NCBI GenBank assembly: GCA_017651265.1
Contig: JAGCDO010000008.1
Location: 48,983-112,982 of the forward strand
Direction: 5' to 3'
Source: Prevotella sp.
GTDB lineage: Bacteria > Bacteroidota > Bacteroidia > Bacteroidales > Bacteroidaceae
DNA: 64,000 bases
A model generated the notes under the pieces. That model did not search any database, was not told the origin of the DNA, and worked only from the letters and a program-made list of their open reading frames with translations. The position numbers were made by a program, and so were the translations under genes. Positions 1-8,990 of this stretch are shown one piece after another. Within the stretch, counting starts at the first letter, position 1, and the number at the start of each line of letters is the position of its first letter.

Positions 1-52
1 TGTAAAACAGCGGCGGCCACACATCTTAACGGTCGTCAGATCTTCCTCAGAC

Positions 53-1465
53 TTACTTCACGATTTTGTGCGAAATAAGCATGTTCCGAGGATCAAGAGC
101 CTCATCCAGCTTCTCTTGAGTCATCAGACCCTTCTCCAGAACGATATCGTAGATCGAGCGGTTGGTTTCCAAAGCTTCCTTGGCCACCTTCGTACTCGTC
201 TTGTAACCGATGTAGGGATTCAGTGCGGTTACGATACCGATGGAGTTCTTCACCATTTCATAACAACGTTCTTTATTGACGGTAATACCGAGGACACACT
301 CTTCGGTGAGGGTTTCAATGGCGTTCTTCAGCCACAGCAGACTCTCGATGAGCGACTCGGTGATAACGGGCTCCATCACATTAAGCTGCAGCTGACCGGC
401 TTCGGCAGCAAAGCTGACGGTGGTGTCGTTACCAATGACCTTGAAACATACCTGGTTCACCACCTCGGGGATTACAGGGTTCACCTTTCCTGGCATGATG
501 CTGGAACCGGGAGCCTTCGGGGGAAGGTTGATCTCGTTAAGACCGCAACGAGGACCAGAAGCCATGAGACGGAGGTCGTTACAGATCTTGGAGAGCTTGA
601 TGGCCAGACGCTTCAGGGCTGATGAGTAGCTGACGTAGGCTCCTGTATCGGGCGTAGCCTCTACAAGGTCGCTGGCAGATACGAAGGCCTCACCCGTGAG
701 CTTACTGAGGTTGGCAGCACAGAGCTTGGCAAAGCCGGGAACAGCATTCAGTCCGGTACCGATGGCGGTACCACCCATGTTGATCTCGTGGAGGAGCTTC
801 ACGTTGCGCTCAAGGTTGAGGATCTCTTCCTCGAGGTTATTGGCATAGGCGTTGAACTCCTGTCCGCTGGTCATAGGCACAGCATCCTGCAGCTGGGTAC
901 GACCCATCTTGATGACGTCCTTGAACTCCTCGCCTTTGTAGCGAAGGGCACTGATAAGACCCGTGAGGGCTGCCACCAGACTCTTGTTCATACGGATAAG
1001 AGCCAGACGGATAGTGGTGGGATAGACGTCGTTGGTTGACTGACCGCAGTTGCAGTGGTCGTTGGGGTAGCAATACTGGTAGTCGCCTTTCTCATGACCC
1101 ATGATCTCGAGGGCACGGTTGGCAATCACCTCGTTGGCATTCATGTTAACAGACGTTCCTGCACCGCCCTGCATCATGTCGATGGGGAAGTCCTCGTGGA
1201 ACTTACCGTCGATAATCTCGCGGCAAGCCTGTGAGATGGCTCCGGCAATCTCGTCATTGATCACACCGAGGGTGTGGTTGGTCTGCACGGCAGCGAGCTT
1301 CACATACGCAATGGCGATGATGAAATCGTGGTAACTGCGCATCTGCTTGCGCGAAATGTGGTAGTTGTTGATGGCACGCTGTGTCTGCACACCATAATAT
1401 GCTTCAACTGGTATTTTGAGTTCACCTAACAGGTCCGACTCAACGCGGAATTTCTTTTCTGACAT
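53..1465 (-). CDS. aspA: Aspartate ammonia-lyase
   Basis: A 470-aa protein that deaminates L-aspartate to fumarate and ammonia in the cytoplasm. The fumarase/aspartase signature GSSIMPGKVNP lies near residue 322, and the N-terminal half carries the substrate-binding TGTSVN-type segment (GAGTSVNMNANEV) and GQSTNDVYPT. Length matches the family. It is the last gene of a minus-strand run dcuB-asparaginase-porin-aspA with gaps of about 50-60 nt, which fits asparagine to aspartate to fumarate catabolism with C4-dicarboxylate exchange. Fumarase C is the closest alternative, but the neighbouring asparaginase and DcuB favour aspartase. Confidence 0.95.
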   Translation of the reverse strand: MSEKKFRVESDLLGELKIPVEAYYGVQTQRAINNYHISRKQMRSYHDFIIAIAYVKLAAVQTNHTLGVINDEIAGAISQACREIIDGKFHEDFPIDMMQGGAGTSVNMNANEVIANRALEIMGHEKGDYQYCYPNDHCNCGQSTNDVYPTTIRLALIRMNKSLVAALTGLISALRYKGEEFKDVIKMGRTQLQDAVPMTSGQEFNAYANNLEEEILNLERNVKLLHEINMGGTAIGTGLNAVPGFAKLCAANLSKLTGEAFVSASDLVEATPDTGAYVSYSSALKRLAIKLSKICNDLRLMASGPRCGLNEINLPPKAPGSSIMPGKVNPVIPEVVNQVCFKVIGNDTTVSFAAEAGQLQLNVMEPVITESLIESLLWLKNAIETLTEECVLGITVNKERCYEMVKNSIGIVTALNPYIGYKTSTKVAKEALETNRSIYDIVLEKGLMTQEKLDEALDPRNMLISHKIVK

Positions 1466-1526
1466 AATAATATTTTTTGAACTTTGATCTTTGAACTTTG
1501 AACTTTTATGATTACCTTAGACCATT
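1466..1526. repeat. Heptamer-type direct repeat between porin and aspA
   Basis: The porin-aspA spacer holds about four imperfect copies of a TTTGAAC-like heptamer (roughly 1478-1506), followed by TTTATGATTAC. A closely similar block occurs at 55043-55083. Seen directly; function unknown. Confidence 0.7.
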
Positions 1527-2696
1527 TTAGAACATCGGCAATTGCCAAATATAACCGAGTGAGATGCGGTTGGTGCTGTAATCGTCGAAACCAAAGGCCT
1601 TTCCCTTGTCGGTGTAGCTGTAATGACGTCCTACGTAGGTAAGGAAGAAGTGGAGGTTGCTGTTCTTCAGCGGATAGTACTCCAGACCGGCGAAGTAGCC
1701 TAATGCGGTGCGGTATTTACCCTTCTCTACATTACCGTTAGCCTTGGAAAGACCTTCGTTCTCGAGCATACCCTTCACGAAGAAGTTCCAACTCGGAGAG
1801 AAACGGTACTGTGCCTTCAGAACGAACGACAGGTATTCGGCATCGTTGCGGTGGCCACCCAGGGCGTTGTTACCTACAATGCTTGATACGATACCCTCAC
1901 GATCGATACCTTCACGCATGTACATCACATCGAAGAAGGCGTCGAAGTTGTTCACAGTAACCTCATTACCTAAGGCAATGTAATGACTCTGGTTGCCACG
2001 TGCCTGACTCATCAGTGAGTAGCTCCAGCGTGTCTTGAACACATCACCGAAATTACCGTTCCAGTTAGCTGTGTAAACCAGAGGCACCTTCGACTGCTCA
2101 TAGCCTTCGCCATACATATCGCTCATGCTGGCGCTACGGCTATCCAACACCTGCAGCTGCAACTGATGGTTGGGAGTTACCTGGAACTGGAAGTTGGCAC
2201 CAGTGAGGAAGTTACTCATATAGTCAACCATGTCGGAATACTCGTAGATCTCAATGGGGTTCAGGTCGAATTCCATACCACCATAGGCAGCGCATTGCTT
2301 ACCGAGGAACATAGAGAACTTGTCGTTTACCTTTACACCGATTCCTGCTACGTCGATGGATGATGAAGGCATGTTGTCGATGCCGTCAGGAGCAGGAGAG
2401 TTGTTGCGGTTCAGACGCTGACGCCAACGGAAAGAGAAGGTGTCGTTGATGTTTCCCTTTGCCTCGATGCGGATCTGGCGCATGTTGAACTTGGCGTTCT
2501 GGAAAGCGCCGTCGCTCTCGTTGACGTCGAAACTGTTGTTGAGGTTAAGCAGGAAATGGAAATTGTCCTGCTTCTTCTCTATATTCGTTACCTTCTCGAA
2601 CAGTGATTCCTCACCTGCCGAAGCGTCCTTATTCTGCTGTGCTTGAGCGGTCAGTGCAACGCACAACATCGTTCCAAATAATATACTCTTCTTCAT
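1527..2696 (-). CDS. Outer-membrane porin (phosphate-selective O/P-like)
   Basis: A 389-aa protein with an N-terminal signal peptide (MKKSILFGTMLCVALTAQAQ), then a sequence rich in alternating aromatic and polar beta-strands, ending in a terminal phenylalanine (WQLPMF) as outer-membrane beta-barrels do. A short coiled segment (SLFEKVTNIEKKQD) precedes the barrel, as in OprO/OprP-like porins. It sits between asparaginase and aspA, so it may admit asparagine, aspartate or dicarboxylates; this substrate assignment is inference from context only. Confidence 0.8.
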   Translation of the reverse strand: MKKSILFGTMLCVALTAQAQQNKDASAGEESLFEKVTNIEKKQDNFHFLLNLNNSFDVNESDGAFQNAKFNMRQIRIEAKGNINDTFSFRWRQRLNRNNSPAPDGIDNMPSSSIDVAGIGVKVNDKFSMFLGKQCAAYGGMEFDLNPIEIYEYSDMVDYMSNFLTGANFQFQVTPNHQLQLQVLDSRSASMSDMYGEGYEQSKVPLVYTANWNGNFGDVFKTRWSYSLMSQARGNQSHYIALGNEVTVNNFDAFFDVMYMREGIDREGIVSSIVGNNALGGHRNDAEYLSFVLKAQYRFSPSWNFFVKGMLENEGLSKANGNVEKGKYRTALGYFAGLEYYPLKNSNLHFFLTYVGRHYSYTDKGKAFGFDDYSTNRISLGYIWQLPMF

Positions 2697-2743
2697 AACT
2701 AAGAACTATAATATGAACTATAAATTGTGAACTATGAACTCAA

Positions 2744-3793
2744 TCAGTATTTCTTGAAGAGTTCCTGAATCTGAGTCCAGTCGTGTGTCTTGGTCAGAGC
2801 CAGCATCAGCAGCACGCGGGCCTTCTGAGGATTCAGGTCGAGAGAAGCCACGAAATGATACTTGGCATCGTCAACCTCACTGTTCAGACAGGTAGGACCA
2901 GTCGGGCAGCGTGAAGAACGTACAATCTGGATACCGCTCTGCTGAGCCTTGACAGCTACGTCGAACACGTCTTTGTAGAAGTTACCGTCGCCTACACCTG
3001 CCAGTACGATACCGTCGAACTTGGCATCAACAAAAGCCTGCATGGGCAGCGGAGAAGCATTGGCATAGCCGTAAACGATACCTACGTTAGGAAGCTTTTC
3101 CAGGTTGGTCACATCGAACTCCGACTTCGTCGTATGCGCATTGTTGGGAGTCTGAAGCATGTGGGCCTCACCATTGTAGATGTAGCCGATGATGCCTGAA
3201 GGACCGCCTTCGAAAGTGTCGCAATCAATGGTGTGGGTCTTGATGACCGTCTTGGCATCAAGCAGCTGGTTGTTCATGCAGCAGAGCACGCCCATGCCCT
3301 TAACGGCAGGTGAAACGGCTGCAGCTACGGCATTGTAGAGGTTGGCAGGACCATCAGCGCTGATGGCTGTTGAGGGACGCATAGAGCCAGCCAATATCAC
3401 AGGCTTATCGCTCTTTACGGTGAGGTTCAGGAAATAGGCTGTCTCTTCCATGGTGTCTGTTCCATGAGTAACCACAACACCGTCGTAACCTTCCTCATTG
3501 AGTAACTGATTGATGCGTTTGGCAAGCTTGAGCCACACCTCGTTGTTCATGTCCTGAGAACCGATGTTCACGAGCTGCTCACCACTGACGTCGGCCAGAT
3601 AGAGCATCTGGGGAACGGCATCGATAAGTGTCTGGATACCTACCTGTCCAGCGCTGTAGCTTGAAGAGGTTGATGACTGGCTGACACCTGCAATGGTACC
3701 GCCGGTAGCAATAATACGAATCTTTGGCTTAGCAACGATGTTGACAGAAACCAAGAGTGCCAAAAGCACGAAAATACCACGTAACTGTTTCAT
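2744..3793 (-). CDS. ansB: Type II L-asparaginase (periplasmic)
   Basis: A 349-aa enzyme that hydrolyses asparagine to aspartate and ammonia. It begins with a signal peptide (LRGIFVLLALLVSVNIVAK), then the first catalytic-threonine motif IIATGGTIAG near residue 28 and the second motif VVTHGTDTMEETAYF near residue 107, both complete. The export signal points to the periplasm. It supplies aspartate to the downstream aspA product, with dcuB just upstream in the same operon (50-nt gap). Confidence 0.95.
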   Translation of the reverse strand: MKQLRGIFVLLALLVSVNIVAKPKIRIIATGGTIAGVSQSSTSSSYSAGQVGIQTLIDAVPQMLYLADVSGEQLVNIGSQDMNNEVWLKLAKRINQLLNEEGYDGVVVTHGTDTMEETAYFLNLTVKSDKPVILAGSMRPSTAISADGPANLYNAVAAAVSPAVKGMGVLCCMNNQLLDAKTVIKTHTIDCDTFEGGPSGIIGYIYNGEAHMLQTPNNAHTTKSEFDVTNLEKLPNVGIVYGYANASPLPMQAFVDAKFDGIVLAGVGDGNFYKDVFDVAVKAQQSGIQIVRSSRCPTGPTCLNSEVDDAKYHFVASLDLNPQKARVLLMLALTKTHDWTQIQELFKKY

Positions 3794-3843
3794 AATACTA
3801 TTGTTTTAATGATTAGATAATAGAATTGTTATTTATTGTTTGA

Positions 3844-5202
3844 TTAATACAAGAAGGTAATGATGAGATATGCGACACCGATCGACACGAAGGTGGTGAT
3901 GAAACCGGAGAGCTGGAAAGAGTGGTTCAATACATACTTTCCGATTCTTGTGGTGCCCGTGCGGTCGAAGTTGATGGCGGCCACCTCGGTGGGGTAGTTG
4001 GGGATGAAGAAATAGCCGTTCACAGCAGGGAACATAGCTACCAGTGCCAGTGGGTTGATGCCTAAGGCCATACCCAGCGGGTAGAGGGTGCGCACGGTGG
4101 CTGCCTGAGAGAATAGCATGATGCTCATGAAGAACAGGGCGATGGCAAACAGGAACGGATACTGAGTAACGATGTCGGCAATGCCGTTCTTGAAGAACTC
4201 AATGTTTCCGTTGAAGAAGGTGTCGCCCATCCAGGCAATACCGAAGATGCTGACCATGGCGTTCATACCTGCACCGAAGATGTTTCCCTTCACGGCATCG
4301 CCCACATGGGCCTTGCCCACGATAAGGATCAGGGCGGCAATCGACATCATCAGGATTTCAATGGTCTGCGGCATTGACAAGCGCTGCAACTCTCCATCTA
4401 CCGTGAATGAGGGGCGCAGAGAAGGAACACTGCCGAACAGCACCACAAGGAACACACCAAAAAGGAATGCCCATACGGCACGTTTGGCGTATTTGTGCTG
4501 TGGGTTGGTGGCTGCGAGGCCGGTTTCTTCCGTTACATCCAAAGTCTCGTTCGGGTCGATCAGACCTTCCTTCACGCGGCGCTGGTATTCGGGATCGTCA
4601 ACCAGTTCTTTTCCAACGCGGTTCTGAACGAATGAGGAAACGAGAATGGCAATCAGCGATGCGGGGATGCAGACGAGCAGAATGTCTTTCAACTCAATGC
4701 CCTGACCGCCCAGTAGGTCGGTACTGATTACCGCTGCCGTTGCTGCCGACATAGGACTACCCGTGATTCCCAATGAAGCGGCAATGGTAGCCACGGTCAT
4801 GGGGCGCTCGGGACGGATCTTACTCTTGGTGGCAATCTCGGAAATGATAGGCAACAGCGAATACGAAGTGTGGGCTGTACCGGCCACAAGACAGAAGAGC
4901 CAAGTGGTAAGCGGACCGTAATACGTAATATGGTCGGGGTGCTTACGAAGGAATCTCGCAGCAAGACCAACCAGATAGTCAAGTCCGCCGGCAGCCTGCA
5001 ACGCCGCTGTAGCCGTAATGACACTCACAATGATAAGCATCACGTCGAGAGGAATGTTACCTGGTTTCAGTCCGAAAAGGAAGACGAGAATGAACACGCC
5101 GACCATACCGTAGATACCAAGTCCTATTCCTCCCACGCGAGCTCCGATAAAGATAAGCGCCAATACGATGAGTAGTTGGATAAGAATGATTGTTGTAGCC
5201 AT
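3844..5202 (-). CDS. dcuB: Anaerobic C4-dicarboxylate transporter, Dcu family
   Basis: A 452-aa polytopic inner-membrane protein with about ten to twelve hydrophobic segments. Family features are the N-terminal LIQLLIVLALIFIGARVGG, the TAHTSYSLLPIISEIA region near residue 110 and a conserved NYPTEVAAINFDRTG near residue 403. DcuA/DcuB exchange fumarate, malate or aspartate for succinate under anaerobic conditions. First gene of the asparagine/aspartate operon; a TAATTTTG -7-like box lies on the minus strand at 5244-5251. DcuA versus DcuB cannot be separated with certainty by eye. Confidence 0.9.
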   Translation of the reverse strand: MATTIILIQLLIVLALIFIGARVGGIGLGIYGMVGVFILVFLFGLKPGNIPLDVMLIIVSVITATAALQAAGGLDYLVGLAARFLRKHPDHITYYGPLTTWLFCLVAGTAHTSYSLLPIISEIATKSKIRPERPMTVATIAASLGITGSPMSAATAAVISTDLLGGQGIELKDILLVCIPASLIAILVSSFVQNRVGKELVDDPEYQRRVKEGLIDPNETLDVTEETGLAATNPQHKYAKRAVWAFLFGVFLVVLFGSVPSLRPSFTVDGELQRLSMPQTIEILMMSIAALILIVGKAHVGDAVKGNIFGAGMNAMVSIFGIAWMGDTFFNGNIEFFKNGIADIVTQYPFLFAIALFFMSIMLFSQAATVRTLYPLGMALGINPLALVAMFPAVNGYFFIPNYPTEVAAINFDRTGTTRIGKYVLNHSFQLSGFITTFVSIGVAYLIITFLY

Positions 5203-5243
5203 AAAGGTAATTAGTAAGATTGCTTTAGTTATGATTTCGGGGG

Positions 5244-5330
5244 CAAAATTAGAGATTATTTTTCGCCCCGTCTTTGCAAAAAACGAAAGAATATTTGCAA
5301 AATACGAAACTATTCATTATTTTTGCAAAA
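5244..5330. promoter_or_regulatory. Divergent dcu/AraC control region with 21-bp-spaced direct repeats
   Basis: Two near-identical 16-mers, TTTGCAAAAAACGAAA at 5273-5288 and TTTGCAAAATACGAAA at 5294-5309, are spaced 21 bp apart, two helical turns, which is typical of AraC-family sites; a third half copy TTTGCAAAA is at 5322-5330. For the plus strand, TTTG at 5294-5297 and TATTTTTG at 5318-5325 form a good Bacteroidetes promoter (20-nt spacer). A TAATTTTG box for the minus strand lies at 5244-5251. Binding by the adjacent AraC protein is inference. Confidence 0.6.
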
Positions 5331-5355
5331 CCTAACAGACTACAATAGCCTTTTG

Positions 5356-6246
5356 ATGTCAAGAATCTATACTTTGGCAGAGGTTTCCAGCATGCTACAG
5401 CATGATTATCCCTCTGGTGCCAGTGTAACGGTGGCAAGGATTGACGCATCCGCTTTGGAAAGGATTGAGAAGGAGCAGATCTGCGTGAATTTCTATACAC
5501 TGGTGCTCATCCAGAAGGGAGGGATGAGTTATGCCCTGAAAGGAAACCTGATAGAACTGGAAGAGAACGACCTCGTGCTGGTGCCGCCCAACTATCCTGT
5601 GAGCTATGATACTTATACAGACGATCTACTGGCTCTCAACCTGATGATAGAGGAGAACTACTACCATAAGGTGCTGCAGTTTGATACGAACCTGATGGAC
5701 ATGGAATATAGCTATGCCTATGATCTGCTGCCCGTGTTTCATCTGGATAAGAACAAAAAGGAAATGTTCCTGAATCTGAGCAAGCAGATCCAGAACACCA
5801 TCCGCATCCCTCATCTTTATCGTGAGGAAATGGTTGATCATCTGGTTCATGTGGTGCAGCTGCTCTTCAGCGAACTGCTCTATGGAGGCGAAATCCAACC
5901 TTCTCACGACTTGACGAACAAGCAGAGCATCTTCAAGATCTTCATCCATCTGGCTTCACGGAACTTCAAAAAGGAACGACAGATCAAGTTCTATGCCGAT
6001 AACCTGAACATCACCACCACTTATCTTTCACGCACGGTGAAGGAAATGTCGGGACAAACGGTCAACGCTTACCTCAACACTTTCTTATATAACGAGATCT
6101 GCAAGCTGCTCCGCTCTTCTTCATATAATATCAGCGAGATATCCGACATACTCTTCTTCAACGACCAGTCGGCCCTCACCAATTTCTTCAAGACGCGCTC
6201 GGGGATGACCCCCGTGGCCTACCGTCGCTCTTTTGAGGGAAAATAG
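5356..6246 (+). CDS. AraC-family transcriptional regulator
   Basis: About 296 aa. The N-terminal part looks like a cupin-type sensor (LIQKGGMSYALKGNLIELEE). The C-terminal ~100 residues form the two-helix-turn-helix AraC domain, with FYADNLNITTTYLSRTVKEM and ISEISDILFFNDQSALTNFF followed by KTRSGMTPVAYR. I chose the ATG at 5356; the longer frame would need a TTG at 5323 lying on the promoter box. It is divergent from the dcuB-ansB-porin-aspA operon and is likely its local regulator, by position only. Confidence 0.88.
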   Translation: MSRIYTLAEVSSMLQHDYPSGASVTVARIDASALERIEKEQICVNFYTLVLIQKGGMSYALKGNLIELEENDLVLVPPNYPVSYDTYTDDLLALNLMIEENYYHKVLQFDTNLMDMEYSYAYDLLPVFHLDKNKKEMFLNLSKQIQNTIRIPHLYREEMVDHLVHVVQLLFSELLYGGEIQPSHDLTNKQSIFKIFIHLASRNFKKERQIKFYADNLNITTTYLSRTVKEMSGQTVNAYLNTFLYNEICKLLRSSSYNISEISDILFFNDQSALTNFFKTRSGMTPVAYRRSFEGK

Positions 6247-6303
6247 AGAAGATCTCTTTCGCTTCCACCATCATCCGCCCTATTCTATCCACGGCTCCCA
6301 TCC

Positions 6304-6834
6304 TCACTCAAATCTAAGATAGATCTTTGAATTTGTATAATCAATAATAGCATGGTGGCTGTCAAGGAAGTCACTACCTAATATCCCATCAACCGTGCGC
6401 GAACGGTTCCTTTTGAACTCGGTGTTCGTATAGGAAATGTCCATCAGGTAAAGACTGTCGGTTTTCTCTTCATGATCATTCACCTGCAGCATAGCCGATG
6501 TCCTTACAAGTCGACTCACGGAGCCGATGCCTGCCGCATAATCCTTCGTCCCGAACACCTTAAGATCATATTTGTCTTTCTTGGATAAGTCAATCAAAGT
6601 AGCCCCACCTCCTGTATCGATAAGGAACACGCAAGGCTTCCCGTTCACATGCAGCGTAACCGTAATGTGCCCGGTCTTTGTCTTAAACATCGGAACCACA
6701 TCATACCCGTTAGCTAGCATAATACTGTCGTTCCTCACTGCCACAGCCATGCTCTCCACCTTATCCTGATTGCCCGTACAACCAGCAATCACGCAAAGCA
6801 TAACAAATAAGAACAGCTGCTTCATAGCTGGCAT
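6304..6834 (-). CDS. Retropepsin-like aspartic protease, lipoprotein
   Basis: About 176 aa. A signal peptide ends in a lipobox (LCVIAGC), so the protein is probably lipid-anchored. The motif FLIDTGGGATLIDLS is the hydrophobic-D-T/S-G active site of single-domain (dimeric) aspartyl proteases, and VDGILGSDFL is the typical second segment. I chose the ATG at 6834 (MPAMKQL) because the 5' leader plus ATGCCAGCTA is also found before the 18136-20619 gene; ATG at 6825 is also possible. The leader overlaps the end of the upstream AlbA_2 gene region. Confidence 0.75.
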   Translation of the reverse strand: MPAMKQLFLFVMLCVIAGCTGNQDKVESMAVAVRNDSIMLANGYDVVPMFKTKTGHITVTLHVNGKPCVFLIDTGGGATLIDLSKKDKYDLKVFGTKDYAAGIGSVSRLVRTSAMLQVNDHEEKTDSLYLMDISYTNTEFKRNRSRTVDGILGSDFLDSHHAIIDYTNSKIYLRFE

Positions 6835-6868
6835 AGTAGTTGACATGGATAGTAATGTAAGCATAATG

Positions 6869-8476
6869 TCATCGCTCAATTATTTCCCAATAGCCACCAC
6901 GGTCAGCACCGATGCGCTTAATGATACCGGCCTCTCGAAGTTTGCGGATTTGTTTCTCGACACCTCGTGCTGACATATCTATTTCCATGGCTATTTCTGC
7001 AGCTGATATTGTCGGCTTGTTCTTGATTAAATCAAGGATCTTCTCCGAACTTTTCTCCGAACCAGATGTGCTTTTCTCCGAACTTTTTGAGTCTTTCTCC
7101 GAACTTTTCTCCGAACCAAGCAAACCTTTCTCCGAACTTTTTGGGTTTGTTCCCGAACTTGTTCCCGAACTTTGGTCGCATCCTTCATGAACAGGAATTG
7201 TTACTAAGAAAGTCAGGCGATCATCGGTCGTTTCAAAGATAGCACGAGGCGAGCCATTCTCAGCCAGCTTGGCCTGAATGGTCGGAACGCCCGTTGAACG
7301 GCCTTCTGTCAAATCAAGTTCCTTCAAGAAGTCACCCAAACGCCGGTTGCGATAGCGGCGGCTCTTTAGCATGTCGCCCCTTTCAATGTCCTCTTTAGGA
7401 ATGCTGCGGTCGGGACCTGGACAGTTAAGGATTGATATTCCCGATGGCTCAATAGTTATCTCGATAGGCTCATGCTGCATGAAATCCCGATGATATACTG
7501 AATTCACAACAGCCTCTTCTATAGCGTCGTAGGGGTAGTTCCAAAAACGGTCTGCCTCTTGTCTCCCTGATACTTTGCGTACATGTTCTTTAAGTACATT
7601 GCTCTTGATATACCCCATCGTCTGTTTTATCATTTGTGGAACGCTACCTTTGAATGTCACTTCCGTGAAATTGTTCGGATCTTTAAGCTTACCATTAGGG
7701 AATGTCACCACGTCAATCTGAGTGTAGGGAAAGAACTTACTCGGATTCTCGCAAAACATCATGGCTGCCACGTTGCGAATCAAGCGGCTCTCTTTTGGGC
7801 CCGTGTATAGTTCCATCTGATCAAGAATCTTTGGAAGAGGCATAGTTGCCACTTCGTCAGCCAATCTGCTACCCGCTTTAACGAGATAGTCGCGAAGTAG
7901 CACCAGCGAAATGTCATCTAACTGAATATCGTCGTTGCCTCTCTCGTCAAATGGTACTCGGCTGGCCAATTCACGTAGTTCGTCCAGCACCTCTCCCTTG
8001 GCAATGATGCTGCTCGTCCCGCTGCGTATATAGAAGTACTCCTTACTACCGCTCTTTGCTGTCACATTCTCTGGAACTGAATACGGCCTGTTGATGCCAG
8101 CAGGACACCAAATCACTAGTACCTGCTTTCCATCTACCTCTTCAACGCTCGTCCTGGGCATGTAATAGGGTGTCATCTTGTTGTTATAGCCTACCATCTC
8201 CTGAAGGATACAGTCAATCTTCTCGACAGGTACACCCTCAACAGGTCGGATGGCCATACCTGTGTCTTCATCTGTGTCAACACCAACTACTATATATCCA
8301 CCGCCAAGATCATCAAAATCATTGGCGAAAGCACATACACTATGGTATATGCTTGGCGGATTCCAACCTTTCTTAAACTCAATTCTGTTGGACTCAATCT
8401 TCTGCTTGTTCAGCAGATTTTCTATGTTTATTGCCAGTGCCATATCCTTATTTCGTTTGCAAGAATACTCATTCAT
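6869..8476 (-). CDS. AlbA_2 (Schlafen-type) ATP-binding protein with wHTH tail
   Basis: 535 aa. The N-terminal 25-150 region (IEFKKGW..., GGYIVVGVDTDEDTG, YYMPRTSVEEVDGKQVLVI) is the AlbA_2/Slfn putative nucleic-acid-binding domain. The middle (DAIEEAVVNSVYHRDF, EITIEPSGISILNCPGP, RNRRLGDFLKELDLTEG) is the 'ATP-dependent helicase C-terminal-like' part. A low-complexity linker with repeated SSEK/GSEK units (about 440-470) precedes a winged helix (ISAAEIAMEIDMSARGVEKQ). These proteins are usually annotated as putative transcriptional regulators and are common in accessory regions. The start could instead be ATG 8443 (MALAIN). A CAAATGTA (-7 on minus) is at 8511-8518. Confidence 0.85.
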   Translation of the reverse strand: MNEYSCKRNKDMALAINIENLLNKQKIESNRIEFKKGWNPPSIYHSVCAFANDFDDLGGGYIVVGVDTDEDTGMAIRPVEGVPVEKIDCILQEMVGYNNKMTPYYMPRTSVEEVDGKQVLVIWCPAGINRPYSVPENVTAKSGSKEYFYIRSGTSSIIAKGEVLDELRELASRVPFDERGNDDIQLDDISLVLLRDYLVKAGSRLADEVATMPLPKILDQMELYTGPKESRLIRNVAAMMFCENPSKFFPYTQIDVVTFPNGKLKDPNNFTEVTFKGSVPQMIKQTMGYIKSNVLKEHVRKVSGRQEADRFWNYPYDAIEEAVVNSVYHRDFMQHEPIEITIEPSGISILNCPGPDRSIPKEDIERGDMLKSRRYRNRRLGDFLKELDLTEGRSTGVPTIQAKLAENGSPRAIFETTDDRLTFLVTIPVHEGCDQSSGTSSGTNPKSSEKGLLGSEKSSEKDSKSSEKSTSGSEKSSEKILDLIKNKPTISAAEIAMEIDMSARGVEKQIRKLREAGIIKRIGADRGGYWEIIER

Positions 8477-8611
8477 TCCGTTATTTAGACGAACTTTCGC
8501 CTATCGAGTACAAATGTAATCATTTTTACTCAACAAAGCAAGTAATGAGGGCATTTTCTGAAAATGAAACTTATTCTATATCTTTTTATTAGTAGATTGT
8601 TCCAAAACAAA

Positions 8612-8639
8612 TGCCACGGTGATGATCATCGCCATGGCA
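8612..8639 (-). terminator. Rho-independent terminator after the zinc-ribbon gene
   Basis: A nearly perfect inverted repeat centred on GATGATCATC with arms TGCCAYGG lies about 40 nt past the stop of the zinc-ribbon gene, followed on the minus strand by TTTGTTTT. Confidence 0.6.
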
Positions 8640-8676
8640 CACTCTTCATAAATAAATGTTTCGGATAAATAGTATC

Positions 8677-8943
8677 TCAATCCACCATCATGATCACTCC
8701 CGTTTCTTTCATCTTCTTACCACACTTGGGGCATCTTCCTTTTACTGGGTTCCACTTCACCAGCTTTTCAGAACTGCATTCAGGACATACGGTTTTCTCA
8801 GATGCCAGGAGACTCACGATCTCATGACAATCCTCACACATATAACTATCAATCTCACCCATCATCACCACATCGTGCCCTTTGGGATTGGCTTCTACGG
8901 TATAATCGCATGCCTCACATTTGTATTCTTTATACGTTGCCAT
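8677..8943 (-). CDS. Small zinc-ribbon protein
   Basis: 88 aa with four CxxC knuckles: CEAC, CEDC, CPEC and CPKC, i.e. two zinc-ribbon-like sites. The middle (VVMMGEIDSYMCEDCHEIVSLL) resembles small Bacteroidales zinc-ribbon proteins of unknown role. It follows the DUF2971 gene with a 47-nt gap and ends at a hairpin terminator, so it may be the last gene of the 9-15 kb operon or independently transcribed. No function can be assigned. Confidence 0.8.
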   Translation of the reverse strand: MATYKEYKCEACDYTVEANPKGHDVVMMGEIDSYMCEDCHEIVSLLASEKTVCPECSSEKLVKWNPVKGRCPKCGKKMKETGVIMMVD

Positions 8944-8990
8944 ATCTCAATTCTTTTATATCGTTTGCAAGTTTACTAAAACTATCCCAA

